From contig NZ_QUEE01000006.1 of the NCBI RefSeq assembly GCF_003477885.1, positions 1 to 64,000 of the forward strand: 64,000 bases of DNA, given 5' to 3'. The DNA comes from Lachnotalea sp. AF33-28. GTDB lineage: Bacteria; Bacillota; Clostridia; Lachnospirales; Lachnospiraceae. Position 1 is the first letter of the stretch. Each line of letters opens with the position of its first letter. The notes beneath the pieces were generated by a model. That model had not been told where the DNA came from, searched no databases, and was given only the letters and a program-made list of their open reading frames with translations. Below, one piece after another: positions 59,443 through 64,000 of this stretch. Position numbers and translations under genes: made by a program.

Positions 59443-60384
59443 ATGGCTGGAAAAACAGCACTGATTAACAAAACTAAAAAACAACCATTTCATATTTATT
59501 TTAAGCATCATTGGTGGTTGTATGCGATGTTTTTACCGGGAGCGATTTATTTTATAGTATTTAAGTATATACCAATCACGAACCTGGTAATCGCATTTCA
59601 GGATTATAATCCCTGGCTGGGATTGTTTAAGAGTCCATTTGTAGGATGGAAGCACTTTGAGAACTTTTTTAAAGGTAATGATTTCTTTATGCTGCTAAGG
59701 AACACATTGGCGATTTCATTTTTAAATCTGATATTTTATTTCCCCATGCCGATTATAGTAGCATTGCTGCTAAACGAGATAAAAAATTATCGTTATAAAA
59801 GCAGTATTCAAACCATGATATACATACCATATTTTATTTCCATGGTTATTGTTGCCAGTATCACTTATACATTATTAAATGAGCGTGACGGTGTTATTAA
59901 TATGATTATCAAGGAATTTTCCGGGGAAACGGTAAAATTTCTGTCTGGAAAGGAATATTTCAGAGGCATAATCGTAATACAGAATATTTGGAAAGAAACC
60001 GGTTGGGGAATGATAATTTTTCTTGCGGCACTGGCCGGAGTTGATATGGAGCTTTATGAAGCTGCCAGAGTCGATGGAGCTGGACGATGGAAACAGATGT
60101 GGCATATCACGCTGCCGGCTATCCGGGGAACGATCGTCATAATGCTGATCTTAAGAGTCGGAGCAATATTAAACACCGGATTTGAGCAGATCTTCCTGAT
60201 GTCAAACTCTCTGAACCGGTCTGTTGCAGAAGTATTTGATACCTATGTTTATCGTCTGGGAATAACCAATGGCCAGTATTCTTTTTCAACCGCTGTCGGT
60301 CTGTTTAAGGGTATTGTCGGCTGTATTATGGTGCTGGGTACGAACTGGGTAGCAAAAAGATGCGGCGAGACAGGCATTTATTAG
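59443..60384 (+). CDS. ABC polysaccharide/sugar importer permease (LplB-like)
   Basis: A 313-residue permease with six helices. HHWWLYAMFLPGAIYFIVFK is the LplB-type N-terminus, and the ATPase-contact EAA loop is LYEAARVDGAGRWKQMWHIT. AAGGAGG precedes the ATG. It is followed after 12 bp by the second permease and then by two binding-protein genes. LplABC-type systems in Firmicutes import oligosaccharides using a shared ATPase; none is encoded here. Confidence 0.93.
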   Translation: MAGKTALINKTKKQPFHIYFKHHWWLYAMFLPGAIYFIVFKYIPITNLVIAFQDYNPWLGLFKSPFVGWKHFENFFKGNDFFMLLRNTLAISFLNLIFYFPMPIIVALLLNEIKNYRYKSSIQTMIYIPYFISMVIVASITYTLLNERDGVINMIIKEFSGETVKFLSGKEYFRGIIVIQNIWKETGWGMIIFLAALAGVDMELYEAARVDGAGRWKQMWHITLPAIRGTIVIMLILRVGAILNTGFEQIFLMSNSLNRSVAEVFDTYVYRLGITNGQYSFSTAVGLFKGIVGCIMVLGTNWVAKRCGETGIY

Positions 60385-60396
60385 GAGGAAAACGGG

Positions 60397-61302
60397 ATGA
60401 TAAAGCAAAAAAGAAGCAATAAAATTAAAGGCAGTTTAGGCGACCGCATATCCATAACCGGGATATACATATTTGCCGGCCTGATCGGTATCATCTGTAT
60501 ATTGCCGTTTTTATATGTGGTGGGCGGCTCCTTTGCTACTGAAAAAGAGCTGACGGAGAAAGCGTTTTTAATCGTACCATCCGAATTTTCTCTGAATGCT
60601 TTTAAGTTTATAATCGATGACGGCAGAATTTTTAACGGATTGAAAAACTCCATCATTGTTACTGTATGGGGAACGATTCTGGCAATGGTTATGACAACCA
60701 CTTTTGCCTATCCTCTCTCGAGAAGCGATTTCCGGGGCAGAAACCTGTCATTGAATCTGGTAATCGTTACGATGGTTTTCTCCGGGGGAATGATTCCTGG
60801 CTATCTGCTGGTTAAATCACTTGGAATGCTTGATTCCTATTGGGCTCTGACATTGCCAGGTGCCATCAGCGCGTTTAATATGGTTATCGTTAAAAACTTT
60901 TTCCAGAATATACCGAGAGAATTGGAAGAAGCTGCTACTATAGACGGGTGTTCAGACTTTGATATATTTGTTAAAATAGTACTTCCGTTATCGAAACCTG
61001 TATTGGCTTCCATCAGCCTGTTCTATGCGGTTGGTTTATGGAATGATTATTTTAACTGCATGCTTTATATCAATGATTCCAGTAAGCATACGGCTCAGTT
61101 GATATTGAGATCAATTGTAATACTGGCTCAGGGCTTTGATTTGACCGGTTCCAGACTGGATTTCGGTCTGGCAGGAGCACCGCCGGAGCAGGCAGTGAAA
61201 CTGGCAACTACGGTAGTGACAACCATACCGATTCTAATCGTATACCCTTTTATACAAAAGTTCTTTACCAAAGGTGTAATGATTGGTGCAGTCAAAGGAT
61301 GA
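60397..61302 (+). CDS. ABC polysaccharide/sugar importer permease (LplC/YtcP-like)
   Basis: A 301-residue permease with six helices (first IYIFAGLIGIICILPFLYVV). The EAA loop is LEEAATIDGCSDFDIFVKIV, and the end FIQKFFTKGVMIGAVKG is typical of the LplC/YtcP group. AGGAGG precedes the start. It forms the pore with the LplB-like subunit; the binding-protein gene begins 114 bp downstream. Confidence 0.93.
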   Translation: MIKQKRSNKIKGSLGDRISITGIYIFAGLIGIICILPFLYVVGGSFATEKELTEKAFLIVPSEFSLNAFKFIIDDGRIFNGLKNSIIVTVWGTILAMVMTTTFAYPLSRSDFRGRNLSLNLVIVTMVFSGGMIPGYLLVKSLGMLDSYWALTLPGAISAFNMVIVKNFFQNIPRELEEAATIDGCSDFDIFVKIVLPLSKPVLASISLFYAVGLWNDYFNCMLYINDSSKHTAQLILRSIVILAQGFDLTGSRLDFGLAGAPPEQAVKLATTVVTTIPILIVYPFIQKFFTKGVMIGAVKG

Positions 61303-61416
61303 TGGAGTGTCGTCAGGATATTTACCGGTTATTCCGGTTAATATAAAATGCTGTATCACTTTGTACTGTTATAATACAGATTGAACAGCTCAAAATCACA
61401 AATAGGAGGAGAAAAC

Positions 61417-63069
61417 ATGAAACAACACAAGAAAACGGTAGCATTGTTATTGGCTGTCCTTGTTTTGGTTGTGGCTTGTCTGGGCGGTTGCGCAGACAAA
61501 GATGCCGGCAGCACGGGCAAAACGGAACCAGCTACGCAGGGTACGACAAGTGCTCAGGGAAGTACGGGGGATACAACCGCAGCAGCAGAACCAGGTGATT
61601 TCCATGCCGAATTGCCGGATGATTTTGAAATCACTATTATGGTGAATGACTGGAACGGAAATCCCAACAGCGGCGATCACAGCGAAGAAATTCGTCAGAT
61701 GCTGGAAGAACATACCGGATACAAAATTAATGTTATGTGGGTTACCAGCGATAACTATAATGACAAGCTCAGCACAATTTTAGCCGGCGGCAAAGAGGGG
61801 CTTCCCAAGATCCTGTTCGTTCCGATAACGAATGGCGTGGTAATCAGCGCTGCGGCAAACGGGGCGTTTCATCCGATTGAAGACTACCTGTATAATTCGG
61901 AGGTTTATCCGAATATATCGCAGGCGGATCCGCAGATTAATCAGTCATTTACTATTGACGGACATCTGTATGGTTTATATATGCAGGCCAGCACGGTGGG
62001 CAGATATGGATTCGGATACAGACAGGATTGGGCGGATAAGCTTGGCATTGAAGCACCAAAGACAATTCAGGATGTTTACGATCTGTTGTATGCCTTCACA
62101 TATGACGATCCGGATGGTAACGGTAAAGAAGATACCTATGGATTAAACCTCTGCAGTTATACGGGACCGCTGGATATTATGCAGACCTGGTTTGGCTGCG
62201 GCAATGAGTGGGTAGAGGACGAAAGCGGCCAGCTGGTTCCGGTACATATGACCGAAGAGTATATGGAAGCTCTGGATTGGTTTAAGAAGTTGTATGACGA
62301 CGGACTGATTTCCAGCGACTGGGCAATCCGTGATACGGGTACTTGGAAAGACGACAATAATAATGGAATAGCAGGCGCATTTTGTGATTGTACGGACAAT
62401 GTAAGAAGAATATGGGATTATTACGAACAGAATGGAATACCCAGTGTTACAGATTCTTCGAAGACAGCAACGATGGGAATGATTCCCGGCATAGCAAAGG
62501 ATGAAAATTCCGATCCTAAGACGCTTGCGGCAGCTCCAACCTACGCGTTTGCCATCACACAGGCTGCAGAGAGCGATGCGGAGGTTCAGGCATGTCTGGA
62601 GTTCCTTGACAAGATGTGTGATGATGAGGCACTAATGCTTGCTATGTATGGCCTGCAGGATATTCATTGGGAGTATAATGAAAACAATGAAGTTGTGAAA
62701 ATCCATCCGGAAGATCAAGCGCTGCATAAAGCGTATAATGGCCTGAACCAGCTGACACCCTATATTCCAAACAGAACTCCGTCAAATTATACCATTGCTC
62801 AGGATGAGCAGACCAAAATGCAGGAGGCCACATACAGTGCTTCTGAAAAGATTGCAGTGTTCAATCCGGCCAGCGGGTATCTTAGCAATTCAGCTACCTA
62901 TATCTCCAACGGCGGTAATCTGGATTTAATTATCGATGATGCCAGAACACAGTATATTGTGGGTGATATCGATAAGGAAGGATTGCAGAGCGCATGGGAG
63001 CTTTGGCTGACTTCCGGCGGGCAGGATGTTATCAATGAGGTAAACGAACAGCATAAAGCAAACAAATAA
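61417..63069 (+). CDS. ABC importer substrate-binding lipoprotein (LplA-like)
   Basis: A 550-residue extracellular solute-binding protein. The lipoprotein signal (KKTVALLLAVLVLVVACLGG, Cys in LGGC) is followed by a Thr/Ala/Gly-rich linker to about residue 60 and the large LplA-type binding fold (EITIMVNDWNGNPNSGDHSE; GDPDGNGKEDTYGLNL-type Ca-loop-like segment DPDGNGKEDTYG). The start at 61417 is set by AGGAGG; an upstream in-frame ATG lacks a site. It serves the two permeases just before it. A very similar gene follows at 63179, with a strong hairpin between them. Confidence 0.92.
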   Translation: MKQHKKTVALLLAVLVLVVACLGGCADKDAGSTGKTEPATQGTTSAQGSTGDTTAAAEPGDFHAELPDDFEITIMVNDWNGNPNSGDHSEEIRQMLEEHTGYKINVMWVTSDNYNDKLSTILAGGKEGLPKILFVPITNGVVISAAANGAFHPIEDYLYNSEVYPNISQADPQINQSFTIDGHLYGLYMQASTVGRYGFGYRQDWADKLGIEAPKTIQDVYDLLYAFTYDDPDGNGKEDTYGLNLCSYTGPLDIMQTWFGCGNEWVEDESGQLVPVHMTEEYMEALDWFKKLYDDGLISSDWAIRDTGTWKDDNNNGIAGAFCDCTDNVRRIWDYYEQNGIPSVTDSSKTATMGMIPGIAKDENSDPKTLAAAPTYAFAITQAAESDAEVQACLEFLDKMCDDEALMLAMYGLQDIHWEYNENNEVVKIHPEDQALHKAYNGLNQLTPYIPNRTPSNYTIAQDEQTKMQEATYSASEKIAVFNPASGYLSNSATYISNGGNLDLIIDDARTQYIVGDIDKEGLQSAWELWLTSGGQDVINEVNEQHKANK

Positions 63070-63085
63070 TTGAATAATGTTTATC

Positions 63086-63124
63086 TTTTCCGGCATCGGC
63101 AGGACTTATGCCGATGCCGGAAAA
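63086..63124 (+). other. strong hairpin between tandem binding-protein genes
   Basis: TTTTCCGGCATCGGCA pairs perfectly with TGCCGATGCCGGAAAA around a 7-base loop. The plus-strand side ends in A, not T, so it is not a standard terminator for these genes. It may stabilise the 3' end of the upstream mRNA and set the ratio of the two products. Confidence 0.8.
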
Positions 63125-63178
63125 AGCATGTCGTCTTCTGATGCAGAAGTATTTATTTAAAAATTGGGAGGATTGAGA

Positions 63179-64000
63179 ATGAAGAGATCAATTCATAGAA
63201 TGGCTTCTGCCTTATTGGCAGCGATATTAATACTCACTATGGCTGCTGGCTGCACAAAGGACACTTCAAAGGAAACGAAAGCGCCGGATACTACGGCAGG
63301 AAGTACCGAGAAGGAGACTGAAGGTAATACAGATGATTGGCATGCACAGCTGCCCGAAGGCTTTGCGATTACACTGATGTTGAACGATTTTGAAGGAAGC
63401 CCGAACAGCGGTGAATATGGCGAACAAATACTGAATATGATTAAAGAGTATACGGGCTATGATATACAGATTCAATGGGTTACAAGTGATAACTTTGATG
63501 ATAAGCTGGGCACGGTTCTGGCCAGCGGCGTGGAAAATATGCCGATGATTATACCTGTGAATGCTACAAAAGGGCTCATTATTAATTCCGCGCTGGCGGG
63601 GGCGTTTAATCCGTTAGAGGACTATATCGGCAATGCGCAGGACTATCCGAATCTGTCCCTGTATGATCAGGATATCGCAAATACCTTTACCATTAACGGG
63701 CATTTATACGGCGCTTATATGAATTCCGCCAGAATCGGACGCTTTGGCCTTAGCTATCGTACGGACTGGGCTGAGAAGCTGGGGATCGGTGTACCTAAGA
63801 CTGTTGATGATGTATATAATCTGTTTTATCAGTTTACTTATGGAGATCCTGACGGTAACGGTAAGAACGATACATATGCACTGAATCTTTGTAAATATAC
63901 CGGACCGTTGGATGTCATGCAAACCTGGTTTGGGGTAGGCAATAAATGGATTGAAGATGAAAACGGCGATATGGTTCCTGTTCATATGACAAAAGAGTAT
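63179..64000 (+). CDS. second ABC substrate-binding lipoprotein, partial (window end)
   Basis: The frame is open for 274 codons to the window end. The lipoprotein signal (HRMASALLAAILILTMAAGC, Cys lipobox AAGC) and a Thr/Glu-rich linker precede a binding fold that follows the upstream protein closely: LPEGFAITLMLNDFEGSPNS against its LPDDFEITIMVNDWNGNPNS, GHLYGAYMNSARIGRFG, and DPDGNGKNDTY. It is a tandem paralogue, clearly diverged in sequence. GGGAGG precedes the start. A second binding protein would let one permease pair take up a related but different ligand. The C-terminal half is outside the window. Confidence 0.9.
   Translation, partial: MKRSIHRMASALLAAILILTMAAGCTKDTSKETKAPDTTAGSTEKETEGNTDDWHAQLPEGFAITLMLNDFEGSPNSGEYGEQILNMIKEYTGYDIQIQWVTSDNFDDKLGTVLASGVENMPMIIPVNATKGLIINSALAGAFNPLEDYIGNAQDYPNLSLYDQDIANTFTINGHLYGAYMNSARIGRFGLSYRTDWAEKLGIGVPKTVDDVYNLFYQFTYGDPDGNGKNDTYALNLCKYTGPLDVMQTWFGVGNKWIEDENGDMVPVHMTKEY

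Overview
The window looks like a chromosome segment of a plant-polysaccharide-degrading, probably gut-associated Lachnospiraceae-type Firmicute. This rests on the strong AGGAGG-type ribosome binding sites, tRNA genes without encoded CCA, YesM/YesN-type two-component and AraC regulation, LplABC/CUT1-type sugar ABC importers with lipoprotein binding proteins, and the many pectin (rhamnogalacturonan) enzymes. The genus cannot be fixed from sequence alone.

Layout. 1-4.4 kb is visibly more AT-rich and looks like the remnant of a Tn916-type conjugative element with cargo: a transglutaminase-like protein, a GNAT acetyltransferase, a small KTR-type Cys protein, a TetR / small membrane protein / condensation-type acyltransferase operon, a truncated XRE regulator and a possible aldolase fragment. 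4.4-4.9 kb holds a tRNA-Leu(CAG) and a 215-bp palindromic element. 4.8-9.8 kb is an AraC regulator divergent from a Zn-dehydrogenase / aldo-keto reductase / GH29 alpha-fucosidase operon. 9.8-11.2 kb has a truncated cold-shock gene abutting a repeat, then a MerR regulator with a 19-bp-spacer promoter. 11.2-14.1 kb carries a Gfo/Idh oxidoreductase plus TIM-barrel sugar isomerase divergent from an AraC regulator. 14.2-17.7 kb has a second, identical tRNA-Leu(CAG), a MATE exporter, and a PlsY-like acyltransferase coupled to an MGDG-type glycosyltransferase. 17.8-27.7 kb holds a long GH105 protein, a CobD-like aminotransferase, tRNA-Ala(GGC), and an operon of a DUF4886 SGNH protein, a GH2 enzyme and a CE12-type esterase, then a DUF134-NifX fusion.

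27.8-40.1 kb is the most unusual part. An SF2 helicase gene diverges from an operon encoding a coiled-coil protein and two DUF2791/BREX-type P-loop ATPases. The spacer between them carries two almost identical 56-bp repeats, each holding a 26-bp palindrome. The same strand then continues with a GH28 glycosidase, a 1339-residue membrane-anchored von Willebrand A protein, a signal-peptide/Ig-like membrane protein and a small two-TM protein.

40.1-52.3 kb is a pectin-oligosaccharide locus: a YesN/YesM two-component pair diverges from Gfo/Idh, GH105, a complete CUT1 importer (binding protein plus two permeases), a Zn-dehydrogenase, a second Gfo/Idh and a VanY-type carboxypeptidase. 52.4-54.6 kb is a two-gene ABC exporter. 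54.9-64 kb has two tandem esterases, a membrane-bound AraC regulator and an LplB/LplC-type importer with two tandem paralogous binding proteins, the second cut by the window end.

The sugar genes fit a scheme in which ABC importers bring in oligosaccharides that are cut and deacetylated by enzymes without signal peptides (GH105, GH28, GH2, GH29, CE12), so breakdown is finished in the cytoplasm. Gfo/Idh and dehydrogenase enzymes would then modify the released sugars, under AraC and YesMN control. Scattered between the genes is a family of short double-hairpin repeats, often placed just before ribosome binding sites.
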